From the NCBI RefSeq assembly GCF_036711975.1, contig NC_091967.1:5766001-5830000 (forward strand): a DNA stretch of 64,000 nt, read 5' to 3'. The DNA comes from Onthophagus taurus (Eukaryota; Arthropoda; Insecta; Coleoptera; Scarabaeidae). Position 1 is the stretch's first letter; every line of letters starts with the position of its first letter. The notes below the pieces were generated by a model. That model had not been told where the DNA came from. It did no database searches and worked only from the letters and a program-made list of their open reading frames with translations. Both the position numbers and the translations under genes were made by a program. Below, piece by piece: positions 14,701-29,700 of the stretch.

Positions 14701-17700
14701 AATAAGAGTCGATGGAAAGAGACGATGATGAAAACAAAGCGGGGCTCTGATTTAAGTGAAACTGTCATCTCTCGAATGAAATTATTCGTTGGAAGGACCT
14801 AGTACTGGAAAGGATTGCTGACCTTTCCTCGGCAATTTCAACGATGCGACATCTACCAGAAGTTCGTCGAGAAACATGGAAATTACACAATTTTCAACAC
14901 AAATTACCATAATATTTTAAATTATTCTACATCTTATTTGATATAGTTTTATGGATTGTTTTAATTATGATTATGTGTATAAATATTTATTATCGATTGG
15001 ATTTGATTTCAATTTTAACGATATACGTAATAGAGACGTTTCTGATATTTCATTTCTCGCGGTTTAATGAAACGATAAAACTGGTGGCGGCTGTTTCATG
15101 TTGTAAATTTTTCATGTCCAAATTAAAGCCATTTCTATAGCGGATACGGCAGCTACGCGATTCTGCATCAGTTTCAACTTTTTGCGACGAATGCGTACCT
15201 ATTCGTCCGTTCTATTACGTGCTTTAAATTCCCCTGCAGTTTTACTAAAACGATTCGGTCGAATAGAAACGAGGCAATAAAGCCTAGTCTAAAAATTTAC
15301 CGGCCGTAAATCGGTGCACGGAATTTTTATTTTACAGTTATTTTCACCAAAATACATTTTTAATAAATTCGAAATTCTAATTTTTGCAGTCAAATTTTTC
15401 TAATACTTATTATTCCTAACTAGAGGGGGAACTCAATTAATCACGATCTTAGTAAGTATCGAGCCCGAGCAGTTAATTAAATTTCTTGCAGTTGGCATCT
15501 CTCGAGGAGGCTTAGAACTATTTATCACGGTTGTGTATACCGGTGCGCCTAATAAGGACGATAGCTTACGGTTTTGACCGGATCGGCGCGTTTACTCGGG
15601 TTTTGCCTCTCCAACCATTATATCATTCTGATTAAATTATCCCCAGCCGATAAGCCGAGTAATTAAGGAAACGATGGGCACTTCTTCGACCGACAATCAC
15701 TTACAGATGCCAGATCTGCATCAAATACGCCCATGTTGTCACGACAACTTCGAGTCCGAGTTTCTGCTTGTGTAATTAATCAGAGTCAGTACCATTTCTA
15801 GGGCAAAAATAATAAACGTAAAAGGAATAGTTAATCCTTGAATGATTTAAACATATACAGATTGGAAGAAATTGATTAATTTTTACCAATACAGAAAATG
15901 ACACTTTTTAGGACATATTTGACATCTCTTATGGACTTCTCCTACTTAATCAGTATAATCAGGCATCTATCGGTGCATATTTGCAAACGTTGTTAATTAC
16001 CAAGTGTTACTTTAACTATTTAGGAATATGTTAGGCATGTTCAACATTTTGTTTTTCTCCGTTTATGTAAAATAATTTTTTAATCTTTGTATTTTCATTC
16101 ATTTGCTATTAATTTTCCCATAAATAATAGCATAATATAACAGGGGGTTAAATCATTTGGGTTATAATTCTGGACGACAATAGCAGGAGTCGACGGAGAA
16201 ACCTCGGAGGGCAGCCAAAGATTTCGCAACCGGTGATTTGTATCGCCGCCTCCGTTGCCGTAGCCGTCGTCGCGGTGGCCTGCAGCACCACAGTTCAAAG
16301 CAAATGTTACAGTCGGCCAGAGCTAAAGCCAAACGCTGGCCAAGTTAGATACAAAGAGGTCCCAATGACAATAGGCCGTGATAAACCTATTGTAACCGCA
16401 CAATAGTCTATCAACATGACACTCGCAGACGACCGACCTGCGGTGCTTTGCGGGTCTCTGGATTTGTTCCTAAAATTAAAGGGAGGTCCTTATTCACCGG
16501 CACCCCCTTCGTTCTCTCTCTCTCCTGTACCTTCCAACTACGTTTCTCTGTAGAATGTACCTAAAGGACTACAGTTCCCGTCCCTGTTTACCCCTTGTTC
16601 GTGTCGCGATGTACAATAAATAAGCCGGGATTTATTGCGTCGCTTAATTCTTTAAGGTGTTGCGCGCCCGCGCACTTTCATAAGGCAACCGCTATTTATT
16701 TTACTTATAAACGAATTTACGGCAAACGTTTAACTGGATTCTCTACCTGATGCGGTTACACTATACGAAAAGACGTCTGCCCTCTCGCTTTTGTAATGCA
16801 TTGCTATCAAAGAGCCGCCACCATTCTCCCTGCTTTCTCGCCTCCAACCGAAATGTTTAAAAATTTAACTTCATTTAAAATGTTTAGTTTCTTAATGGTA
16901 CCAATTCGTTTTCCTTTTGCGTTTTTTCCAAATGGTTTTACCATTTAATTCTATTATTCTTTAAAACCCAAATATTCTTTAATATGGTCCTATCAAATTA
17001 ATCAAAGTAATTGTAATAGCTTCATAATGGTAAAACCATTTGTGTTCATTACACGAAAATGTATGTACTGAAATAGCATTTTAATAGTAAAAACAATTTG
17101 TATTAATGAAAGTAAGCGTAGTGCTGCGAGTCTTTTTAGTATTTCCCACCAACATATTCAATTTACAAAGACTAAACACATATTTGTGCAATTTCATGAT
17201 TTAAGAAAACTTGTGCAATATTAATTGAAATGTATGCCTTATTTATGGACAAAATTAAATTACTCCACTGAACTTTAACCAACATTTTATTATTGTTATT
17301 GCTGCAAAATATTTTTTTTTATTTAAACCCCTTCGTATTTGAAATACTTAGTTGCTAAGAAAGTTACATTATCTGGAGTCTACTTAGAGGAGAGAAGTGC
17401 AAAACTATGCACCACCTTCTAAGTTAATTATATTTTTCTTAAGTTCAACCGTAAGCGAAACTATCTGGATTAACGTAAAACTTTAAAATTAAAATCGTTA
17501 AATAAAACTGTAACGTATTATACTTGCAACATTACTTGCAATAATAATCATACATAACAGATTTCACATTTTACCAATGATGATTCATGTCTCTTGTATT
17601 AGGGATCAATTTTTTTAAATGGCTAATTAATTTGTTATATTCTAATTTTAATCATTATGAAAACCTTTTTCTTAGAACCCCAATTAGGTACTAAAATCAG

Positions 17701-20700
17701 ATATTATCTAGATTTTGTATGGACCACAAAATCCACTAGTAATTTATCCTTTTGCTTTTGTGTTTGTTATCCTAAATATTCGAGTATTTTCAATCACAGG
17801 GATTGGGATAAATCCTACTTATCCGTTGTAGGGCTTCAATAGCCTTTCGGGTTTTCCACGTAAAAGATGCTGTCCTGTCCGGATTCAGATTACATGGGCT
17901 GCAAGAAATTTTATATACTTCAAACATCATTTCAATAAACGCACAACTAATCTCAAACTCTCTCGTTTTATTTCTAAATCATAACATATTATCCAATGAT
18001 TATTTTATTTTCTATTTTTATAATCAGTTGAGTTAATGTGTAGTATAACTTCACATTTTCACTTAGGTGAAATTCCGTAGTAGACTCGATACGCAGAATT
18101 TAATAAACCCGACCCACGCCGTGCGCCGTAATTCTGTCGTGTCAAATATTAAACGCCATAAAATTTTATGACAAGCTTATGCCGTGCATTCATTATTGCT
18201 AAACCTGAGAATATGCCTCTCCTAACTCTTTAAATTACGCTATTGTAATCTATTATGGTTCCTTTTTTATGTTAAAGCTCTGACTACTTTTGATAATTAA
18301 CCAGTTTTAGTGAGAATGTACCATCGTAAATGTCTACTGAAATTAATTTGAATAAAAAGGTTCCATTTTTATTTTAGTTATTTTTATGCTATAAATTTAA
18401 TTAATAAAAAGTTTAATTAATAGTAGTTTAATAATCTTTAAAAGTATAAAAATGTATTTAACGATAAAAACTCCCGGATGATAAGTTGTTTATTTGACGC
18501 AATTTATCACCATTTTTTTTTGTTTGGTGAGCACTGCCAGTGGAACCTCAGCGGAGGTGAAAAGAAAATGATCCCTATTTAAGTAGAGTTGTCCGGAATG
18601 ACGCCATAAATCAGCAAACAAAGGCAAGCAAATTTCACGTTTACCGCAATTTAGACTTATTCTCCCCATATATCTCGGGCTTTTATATTGCGTTCCGGAG
18701 GTATTCCTCGCGCCCACAGCTTTAATGTGAAATAATTGCAATCATGTTGGCTGACGGAACATTTCTTAACGCTTCTGCTACCAACTTCACTGGCGCCTCC
18801 GCCAACATCGCGATGGAAGTAACTTCCTTCTATTACGCACTTTCAGACTATTAACAATTTATGTTTAGATAAAACATGATTTATTTATTTTATTTTGATT
18901 AGAAATAAGTACATATTAGATGATAAAACTTAAAATATATGAATTGTTCTCTAAAACGAAATTCAACAAGAACATGGTAACAACAGCAACCTTGTTGAAA
19001 ATATAAATCAGAGAACACGGAGTCTAGTATTGTTCTAGGATAAGGGACGCCATTCGTTACTTCGTTCTCGGACTTAACAGGTTTTGCCAGCCGGGCACCC
19101 GACCAGGAAAATACGGACAGACAAGCAAGCAAATAAATATATAGCCGCTACTGTGCCGAAAACTCTTTCGGTCTTTGTTTTATTCGCGTATTTTTCTTTC
19201 CCCTACAGTTTCACCTTTGCGACTTTATTTTTTAAGTCGTACAACAGATAAAGAAATCCTTTGTAACAGCACTTTAAAATATGTAAAGTGAAGCTACGAA
19301 AAAGTTAAAACCTATTTTTTATTCTTTCGATTTATTGTTTCAGCGGAAAAGTTACCAAACGGGTTTCCAACTATATCTGTACATCCACTAACTAGTAAAG
19401 TAGTAGAAGTCGGCCACAATGCCATCCTTTCATGTACCGTCACCGGAAACACTCCGCTCAGGATAACTTGGCTCAGAAATATGCTTCCTATAGACACTAG
19501 AAACAATCCTAGATATTACATTAGAGAAGATTCACCAGGTATGTAAATAAAAAATTAAATGAAGCTTACTCCTAATTAAATTATCTCAATTACACTCAAT
19601 ATAATACCCTAAAAGTATCGATCCTGTTTTCTCGAAAACACGAGGCATATTCCGCATTCTGCACAAACCCGCTTCGCTGCCTCGATGTACCTCTTCTGTT
19701 ATCATGCACCTGATCCTCTCCAGTTTAATATGCAGGTATTCTCCAAACATGTGGGCATTATGGGACCGCACATGACTAGCATGTCGAGCGGATTACCTGT
19801 CATCGCTACCGAACACTGATATTTTACAGTGAACGCGTGATTTGAAAATTTACATGATACAGCGTTTATCGAAACATGAAACTCCTTGCAGTAATCTCCT
19901 TACTTAACAAAAGAAAAACAAAACTGGGAGTGTATTTAAAGAATAATTTTGATTTATAATGTTTTTAAAGGTTCGCTTCAAATTAAAAGCAGTGACGAAA
20001 AAGATCAAGGAAAATATGAATGTGTGGCTGAAAATTCTATCGGAACAGAATACTCTAAATCATCCCAGCTTTACGTTAAAGGTTTTTTAATTTTATTTCA
20101 AACAACAATTTTTGGATAACATTACTTTTTTTAGTTCGTCGAGTTCCACCACAATTTTCAAAACCACCTCCAAGTTTAACAAAAGTGATGTTAGGGGCTG
20201 ATTTAAACCTGACATGCGTAGCTGTTGGTTCTCCAATGCCCTACGTAAAATGGCGCAAAGAACCCGCTCAAGATTTAACTCCCGAAGACAATCTACCTGT
20301 AGGACTTAGCACACTGCCCTTAACCGATATTCAAGAGTCCGCTAATTACACTTGTATTGCTGCTAGTTCGTTAGGGGAAATCGAAGCCGTTGCACAGGTT
20401 AAAGTCGAATGTAAGGATTTAAAATTAAACTTACAAAGTTATCTTAATAATAAACTTTTTTGTAGCATTACCTGAAGCACCAACGAACGTAAAAATATCA
20501 GAAGTAACAGCAACTTCAGTGCGTTTAACGTGGTCGTACAAGGGACCTGAAGAACCCCAATATTACGTGATACAATTTAAACCCAAGTATGCCAACCAGG
20601 CCTATAGCGAGATATCGGGGATTATTTCGATCCATTATGCGGTCAGAAACCTAAGTCCGTACACCGAATACGAAATGTACGTGATAGCTGTTAATAATAT

Positions 20701-23700
20701 AGGCAGAGGACCACCTAGTGTACCAGCCATAGTAACGACCGGCGAAAAAGGTAAATTTTATACACCCCAATAAAGTTCATTTATGAAATAAAAGAAAAGT
20801 ACGATCATTTTTTTTATTAAACGTCACATAACTTTTCATACATTTCTTTTTAATTTTTTTTCTCATGGATTTTGTGTCACGGATTTTACGATTAAAAAAT
20901 AAAATGTAAGTTTTTTTTTGATGGTGTGACTCACAACTAGAGCAGCTTTTAGTTAGACAAACGAAAAGCATTTAATTTTTTATAATATACATGGAAAATG
21001 AATTAAGCTCAGTGTTTCAATTATTGAGTAATCTAGATTTTTATTTTAATGCATATATTAATTTCAAAGCTAATAAGCTTTTATTGTCAGAAAAATTTCA
21101 AATCAAAAAGTTTCTTCAAAAATGACGGGTTGATAAAAGTTTTTCAAACATAAATTATAGTTAGCAAACTTGAAATTAGTTTAGTGGGCAAATATATTGG
21201 AAAAACATAACAAAAATATAATGTATCCAATCCACGTAGGAAATCTTATTCAAAATCGTAATCTTTTGTACAAGTTGGATTTTCTTTTCAAATTTGGAAT
21301 AAAAAGCTTAATATAAAGTTATAAATTCGATTTTCAACATTAAGAGACGCAGATACTTAAAGGTGATAGATGTAGAGTAATGAGTATGCATTAGTTGCGA
21401 TTCGATCATCAGATTGATGAGGTAACGAAATCGTAGGATATCCCATTTCCGAATGTTTGCGGATGTTTCCAGTACACTTCGTGAAATCGGCGTAGTTCCT
21501 AGCAGAACGATTTTATCCGCATGCAGAAATGAACAAGCTGTTGGAGAAGTGGAAGCCATTTTACAGTCGGTGGAACGTAGTTCAACCATTAGTATGGCGA
21601 ACATTGCGTCGACAGAGATTGCATCCATATCATATTCCATGGATGCAGCACCTCCAGGAAGCAGATGAAATAGACTTTTTTTTCTGTATCTCGTTACCTG
21701 TTGAGAATCGAACGTTCAGATCAATAAATCTGAAAAATCGAAATCTTGAAAGTAAACTAATTTGAAAACTTTGTGATTGTTAATAGATTAATTTTTTTTG
21801 TGAACGTCTAACTTTGTTTAATTAGTTTATAGAGAATGATTACATTAATTCTCCCAATTTAATTCAATTTAACTAATTTAACACAAAGTTAAATAAACCT
21901 AATTCGATTCTTATTTAGTATGATTAACTGAGTAAGGCTCATTTTCCATATCTTTATAAATATTTTCACTATTTTCCCTCGTTACCCCATCTAATTAGTA
22001 AATAGTTGTAGAAAATTGTCCACCATGTTTGTTATGTGTATCCGTTGTAATTTGTTCTTAAGTACTTTAGAATTCCAAATTAGAAGAAATTAGTAAACTC
22101 TTTTATTTTCTTTATACTGACATCATAAATATTTTACCAGCTGACTCTTTTCTTGGAGGAGCTAGTAAGTTAAAAGAACCGTCCGTATTAATAACGTTAA
22201 TTTCTAATTCCGTTTAAAAATTATCTTTATATAGCACCAGGCACGGCACCAAGAAACGTTCAAGTACGACCGTTAAGTTCTAGCACCATGGTTATACAAT
22301 GGGATGAACCGGAAACCCCAAACGGACAAGTGACTGTATTTATAAGTTTTATTTCTTTGTATTAGATAAATTTATTCCATAAAACATTTAAGGGTTACAA
22401 AGTTTATTATACGGAAGAACCTAATTTATTAATTTCTCAATGGAAAACTCAAACCGTCGATAACAACAGACTTACGACAATCAGCGATCTTACGCCTCAT
22501 ACAATTTATACTATCAGGGTTCAAGGATTTACATCTGTTGGACCAGGACCATTAAGTGCTCCAGTACATGTCAAAACACAACAAGGTATTAATTTATTTC
22601 TTAAATATATTAATTTTGTGGTTTATTTTTTTCGTTATTATTTTTCGTGAAGGTGTTCCTAGTCAACCGAGCAATTTGAGAGCATCTGATATTGGTGAAA
22701 CATCCGTAACATTACAATGGAGTAAGCCGGTGCATTCCGGAGAAAGTATCGTAAGTTATGAGCTGTATTGGAACGATACATACGCAAAAGAAAAACATCA
22801 TAGAAGAATACCAATAGCGGAAACGTATACGTTGACGGGATTATATCCAAATACGTTGTATTACGTATGGTTGGCGGCGAGATCTCAAAGGGGGGAAGGC
22901 GCGACAACCCCACCAATACCAGTGAGAACGAAACAGTATGGTAAGATGTAAAAAAAGGGTTGGTTTTTTTTTGATTTGGATTTGGTCAATTTTGGACATT
23001 TTTGACAAGTTTTAAATAAAACTTTTAAAAAGATGCAAAGTAACATAAAGTGATCTGCAAGGTGCGAGGTGTTTTTTCCAGAAAAAGAGTGTCTGCGTGT
23101 GCGTTTGGAGTGTGCACTTTTTTATCATTTTATTTATTATTATTATCTACTTGTAAATGCATTGCATGTAGTAATTTTAGTTGTCAGTGGATATTAATGT
23201 GTCAATAAGCACTGCATCACAGTACCTATCGCTTTAATGATACAATAATAATATATATTATTATTGATTATTTAAATCGGAATGTTTAGGTGCCAAGTAA
23301 ATGCACCATTTATAATGTTCAGTTTTTGTTTTGTTTTATGATTTTACAAATTTCTTTTTTTCAAATTTTCTTTTTGATTTTAATAAAATCTAAAACGTTC
23401 GTTAGTTTTTCAGTTATCTTCATAATTTGACCAAAAGTATTAATGATTGTTAAACTAACGAGCGTTTATTTAATGAATAATAAGTAATAATAAATCTGTA
23501 GGTGATTTAAAAGTAATGTTCTCTTCTTAATATCCACTAAGAACAATATAAATGACCATCGTGCTTTTGGGCTTTTAAAAAATTAAAATGCTAACGCCAC
23601 CCTAGTACCCGGCGCCCCACCGACCAATGTGACTGGCGAAGCGGTAAGTCCTACGTCGATCCGGGTTTCCTGGGAACCACCGCCGGCTGAACGAAGTAAC

Positions 23701-26700
23701 GGCAACATAATTTACTACAAGCTGCAATTCGTCGAGGCCGGACGATCGGATAGCGAGGCGTCGATTATTACCTTAAACAATACTAGCTTTACTGTTGACG
23801 AACTAAAGCGATGGACCGAGTATCGAATTTGGGTATTAGCAGGAACTTCGGTAGGGGACGGACCGTCCTCGTACCCGATCACAATACGCACCCACGAAGA
23901 TGGTACGTTCTCATTCTTATTTCATTTAATTAAAATAAGTTATTATTAATGAGATATTCAAAATTTTATTAAGTATTTCAAATTCGAGATTAAATCACAC
24001 ATCTAAGGATTTTTTTATACTTAAAATAATTTTAAAATTACTCCAACAATGTAATTTAAGGATTCTTTAAAATTCCTTAGCGATGTGATTCATTATATAG
24101 AACAAACTTAAATAAATATAAATATAACAATACAGGTGCAGGTCAAGAAAAATATGGGCTCTGATATTCCAGTTACTGTATAATCCTAACCTAACGTATC
24201 CTTAAATGTTAAATTGTTTAGTTTAGTTATTTCGTTCATATGTCACAGATAAATCCATGCGATAATCCACTTGTTGAAAATAATATTTTAAAAGAACCAC
24301 AAATTTTTTTATGTTTGTGTAACCAATAACACATTTTCATTAGTTAATATAGTTTAGGATGAGTCACAAAGAGGAAATCTCTGTATTGTAAATACGCTAA
24401 AATATGATATAACCAAAAATGTTCGAAGCTGTGTTTTTAATTTTTTGTAACAGGTTTCAAGTTTTAATATCGGTATTGCAGTTTATATAAAATTTGAAAC
24501 AACTCTGGGAAATTAAATAATATCGAAAACAAACACGATCAAGCTCTTGACTTCAAAAGGTTATCTGCCATTTCATGATTTGAAAAAAATTCTGCTATAT
24601 ATATATATTTTTTTTATTTTAAACAACCGGTAAAATAAGTTTCATTAAATAAAAAATGCACCAATAAAAGTAGCGTTAATTTTGGTAATTTGTATATTCA
24701 GTTTAAAAAATGAAGCTTTTTTTACCTAACAGGTTTCATTTTTTAATCTTCATTTATTCATGTCGCGAAATAGGATCTTTAACATTGCAGGGGATATGTT
24801 TCCTGCACATTCCCTAATGATAATCTCAAGATGGTTGATATTCCGAAATGGTCTGTGTTTATATACATCTTTCTTAACGTATCACCAAAAAAAAATCGCA
24901 ACCTGAAACTAGTTGTCATGTTGTGGCCCCTCGGCCTCAAGCGGTCTCGGTTTTATGAAGTAAGGTTGAGTAATTAAGCCGAGGTTGCTTGCGGCCGAGG
25001 CTCAGTAATTAACACTATATCAACTTGAAACTTGTCATCATATTGTAACGCCTCAGCCGCTTGCGGCCTCGGCTTTGTCACATGAAGTTATAGATCTATT
25101 AATTAATTAAGGTTGCTTAATTTTTATTAATTAATAATAAAAGTTATTGAAAATTAAACCATTACACCACATGTTTATTAATATGTATTGGTTTCACAAA
25201 GGAATTTTGAAAATATTTAATAAGTGGATTGTTGTAGTGAAAGAAAATATCTGTTTCATTTCCAATTAGCATATTTTTGACATATCCAAAGTGATATGTG
25301 ATTATCAACAATTTTTTTACTATTACAGCCCAACCCAGGAGGATTTTTGAAGCCTGCGTAATAATTTTTTTAATAAACAAATTTTCCGCAGCATTTTTGA
25401 CACTCCTGAATTTTTTCCGTGACCCGATGGATTGTTGTTGACTGTATTTTTTAATATGTTTTTGTAAACCTAATGAATTTTTTCTTCTGTCTACAAAAGC
25501 GTTTGCAGGAGACCGACTTAACGAGGTTTTTTAAACGATTTTTGCTCTTTACCGTTTTTTTTTATATATTTTTTTTCGTTTTATACATACATTATAAATG
25601 TATATTTTTTCTACTGCGTAAAGACGATTTCATAATGGGAAAATAGTAATTTGTACATTTTTATTTTTTCGTTATTCGTTTTTTCTTTGTCAATTATTTA
25701 GCTACTCACGTTCACATGTAATGATTGCTTATTGATTTTCACTGGCACAAAGATGCATTGCAATGGCACCATTTTTTACACCACAATGGGCACTTTTTTG
25801 TATGTTGATTTCCGGTTTCTTTTCGTTTTTCTGCACAACTTTTTTTAAAAAAATACTCTAGATACTACACCTAGCATGCATATTATCTCTCTATAACATA
25901 TAAACCTAATCACGAAATCCTTTTTAAAAAAAGGAGTCGTAGCCGGGTTTGGGTACGACTTCTTTTCCTCAAAACTCCTCGAACCAAAAGCCTTGCTAGG
26001 CGGCACAAACTCACAGTAGAATGATATGGCGCACTAATATGGCACTAATATGATCATATCTCACTGTGTGTGTAAAATACACTTGCACCTTTTTCGTGTG
26101 TTCGTATGTCTGAAGTCAGAGTGTGTTTGTGTGCGAGCGCGCGTTTGTTTCAAATTTATTAACAAATTTACTACATAAATTGCCACTAATTTTCTAGAGT
26201 GTGCATCATATAATGTGATGATTGCTCTACATTTGAATACCAATACCTACATTTATTAGTATTATGTAGGTCAAAAACTATTTTTTTTATTTATTTATAA
26301 GTCTTAAAAGCATGTTTTGTTTATTACCTACCTTTTTATATCTATGTGAATTTTATAAAACTATTTATGAAAAACATAGAACAGAAAATTTTCCTCGTAA
26401 ACTAAAAAAAAATGTGAGATATTATTTTTAAATTTATTTCCTTTTATATAGAATTGATTTAATTATTTCAGGTAGCCTTAAATCATATTACAAGAAATGT
26501 AAGTGTTGCTTATTAACGTAATTTAATCAGAAAGAAATGTTTATTTATGTTAATTTTTTTCTATACTTACTAATGAATAATATTTTTTATGTAGTTATTG
26601 CTGCTTACGTGGAATAATTAATCGTGGTTTTGACAAAGTATGGTGCATACAATCCTATTTGATGTTCCATCATTATATCCATATCAGCTTAAAATTAAAA

Positions 26701-29700
26701 TAAGCATAAATGAATCGAATAAGATTGCATGAACTTTACCACAAATTCATTAATATTTTAACATTTTCAAAATTATAATCGAAAACTTTAATGGGAAATC
26801 ACTTAATTTTGAACTACTTAATTGAATTAATATAGTAAAACCTCCATATAACGGATTAATATGGGTACTAAAATATACAACAATATGATATAAAAATATA
26901 CAACAATCTAGCATTGAATAACTAGTAAAACTAGAATTAACACTAGAACTAGAAGTTTCGGGTTTAGCCGTCTTTAGAGACGTGCTAAACCCAAATGATA
27001 CGTCTGACGACGTACCGCTAAACCCGAAACTTTCTAGTTCTAGGTCTAGTGTTAATTCTAGTTTTAATTGTTATGCAGCGCTAGACAAATTTATTTAATT
27101 TTTTGTTTTCTTAATGAATTTGTGGTAACTAATAAATATTATAATATCCCAGTTATGTAATAAAACTTACAATCTGCATGATATGATATTTTTAAATTAA
27201 CCTAACTCGATTAAAACTTTAAATAAATTCTAATAGTATTCCTTCCATACAAATACCCCTAAAGTAGTGACAACTGTGGTGTGCGTGGGTGTTAACACGA
27301 AAACCCCCAAAGACAAGATATATACACACTTTTTCAGATCTCCATCCCCTTTCTATACTGTTTTTTACACCATCGCCAATCAACTTCAACATTTAGTGCG
27401 TACTCATTGTACGTCAGTCAGTAATTTTTTTTTCGAAGGATTTTTTTAATCAGTACATGTGTGTGAGTACATTTTTTTCTTTTTACACGAACCTAGCCCG
27501 GACAATAAGGTACATATACCAATAAAATGAACAAATTTTTTTTTGAAGATTTTTGAGGCATTTTTTAAAATACCTACAAGCATTTTTGTAGCGAAGATAA
27601 CAACATTTTTTGTGTAATGTGCTGCTTTTTGAAACTATCTGTGTGTCCAAACTACAGTCTTACATTACTATTTTTCTTTTTTAATTTTTTGCATTGACAT
27701 GGTGTTCCACAGTATACCGAAGTGAGTATAAAAACCTTTTGTGTGTTGGTAGAGATCTTATTAGAAATTGTTTTTATTTTTGATTTTTAAAAACCATACA
27801 ATTTTTTTGTATTATTTTCAACGTGTTTAAACAAGCTACAAAGATTGGTTCTGAGGATTTGCTTCCATTTTCTTTTTTTATAGTTTAAAACACCTTTCAG
27901 GATGTGCAGCCGGATGAGAGTAAAAACACTCCTACAAAACAAAGCGTAGATTTACTTATTATTCTTACCATTATTATTATTAGTAGATTTTATTGTGTGT
28001 TACGTTTAGCCGTTGGAATGAGGTAACTATTCATCTTGTACATTATACAAGTGTTGGTATTCAAATGTCCTCACTAAAACGGTGGAAAAGCAAAAACATG
28101 TTATTTTTAATAAAGATACCTTTAAATTAAACCGAATGGGTTGATTGCATGACGAAAATGAAGAATTCTTCTAGTTCTAAATTGTGATGATTTATACGTT
28201 ACATTTCCACAGTGCCTGGTGATCCACAAGATGTTAAAGTTGCACCTGTTAATTCAACCACTATTAGAGTCACGTGGAAACCACCTCTTGCCAAAGACAG
28301 AAATGGAATTATTCACGGTTACCATGTTCATGTACAAGAAACTAAAGAAGAAGTACTTATTTCTATTATTTTCACAATTTATCATAAAAAAAATACATTT
28401 TTAGGGAAAAAGTCTTTTAAATGAACCAATGCGTTACGACGTTCTCGGCGATTCCATCTTAGAACTAAACATAAGCGGGTTACAACCTGATACAAAATAC
28501 TCAGTCCAAGTGGCTGCTTTAACAAGAAAAGGAGACGGAGATCGGAGTGCACCAGTTAGTGTCAAAACACCAGGAGGTGTTCCAAATAGACCGGGCTTAA
28601 CATTAAAGTAACATAATACAAAATCAAAATTTAAAAAAAATTATTTTATTTACTTTTACAGGGTGATTGAAAGGGAACCAACTGTAACTATCGAACTAGA
28701 TTGGTCGAAACCAACACAAACCTACGGAGAACTTTTAGGCTATCGTTTAAGATTCGGCGTCAAAGATCAAACGTTAAAAGAAGTACCTTTAAAAGGAATC
28801 AGCACGCATAAATACAAAATACAGGATCTTGAACGTGGCGTTGAATACGAATTTCGAGTGGCCGGTTTGAATCACATCGGTATCGGTCAAGAGGCGATCA
28901 AATTAATGCACACACCCGAAGGGCCACCAACTGGACCACCAACGAACATAAGTTATCGATTTCAAACTCCGGATGTGGTTTGTATAACGTGGGATCCCCC
29001 AACCCGCGAACATCGAAACGGGAGAATCATCAAATATGATATTCAATTTCATAAAAAGTCGGATCATAGAAATTTTGTTGAACGAAATGTTACCAATACT
29101 AAAGCGGTTTTTACTAATTTAGAAGAAAATACGGAATACGTTTTTCATATAAAAGCGCATACTAATCAAGGGAGTGGTCCCTTTAGTGAAAAAATCAGTT
29201 TTGAGACTGAAAGAGATATTGGACGAGCTCCAATGTCAGTAAGGGCTGTTGCTACTAGTGAGTCTAGTGTAGAAGTTTGGTGGGAACCTGTGCCTTCTAG
29301 AGGAAAAGTTATAGGTAAGTAAATACCTATATAATCAATTTGAAATTGGTCATCATGCTTTTCAACCTAAGTTGTAATATAAATAAATTTGATCTCGTTT
29401 TAGGTTATCAAATTTTTTATACAATGACTGCAGTTGAAGATTTAGATGAATGGCAGCAAAAATCAGTTGGCCTAACAGAATCAGCGGATTTAATAAATTT
29501 AGAAAAATATGCTGAATATGCAGTAGCTGTAGCAGCAAGAACTAAAAATGGTCTAGGTAGATTATCTGAAAAAGTAACGGTTAAAGTAAAACCCGAAGAC
29601 GTGCCTTTAAGCCTTAAAGCACACGACGTTACAACTCATTCAATGACTCTTTCTTGGTCACCACCGATTCGATTGAATCCGATCAATTATAAAATTTCTT

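Larger units (their letters stand above)
8372..19343 (+). other. Lar intron (11 kb) between Ig1 and Ig2 exons
   Basis: The donor is gtaagt at 8372 and the acceptor is ttattgtttcag ending at 19343. It contains the nested elements at 8880-9415, a direct repeat at 10.66 and 11.14 kb, and a pogo/mariner-type end at 12612. The stretch from about 11.4 to 16.9 kb is mostly free of visible repeats and has more G+C than the surroundings. It has scattered open frames of 60-105 codons on both strands, none protein-like. Long introns near the 5' end of receptor genes often carry enhancers, so this would be the place to look, but no specific site can be named. Confidence 0.7.
23903..28212 (+). other. Lar intron (4.3 kb) between FN3-4 and FN3-5 exons
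   Basis: The donor is gtacgttc at 23903 and the acceptor is catttccacag ending at 28212. It holds a copy of the cctcggc/gcggcc repeat (about 24900-25090), a second pogo-type end (about 26833) and the near-perfect palindrome at 26885-27085. The remainder is very AT-rich, with many T-runs between 25.4 and 28.1 kb and no coding-like frames. Confidence 0.7.

Noticed and set aside
16095..16403. Hydrophobic run preceded by basic residues ([18 protein letters not shown]) on the plus strand, like a signal or membrane exon
   Set aside because: The stretch comes from an imperfect GCC/GTC trinucleotide repeat, has no upstream ATG in frame and lies downstream of Lar Ig1 exons. The opposite strand gives a low-complexity glycine-rich frame for the same reason.
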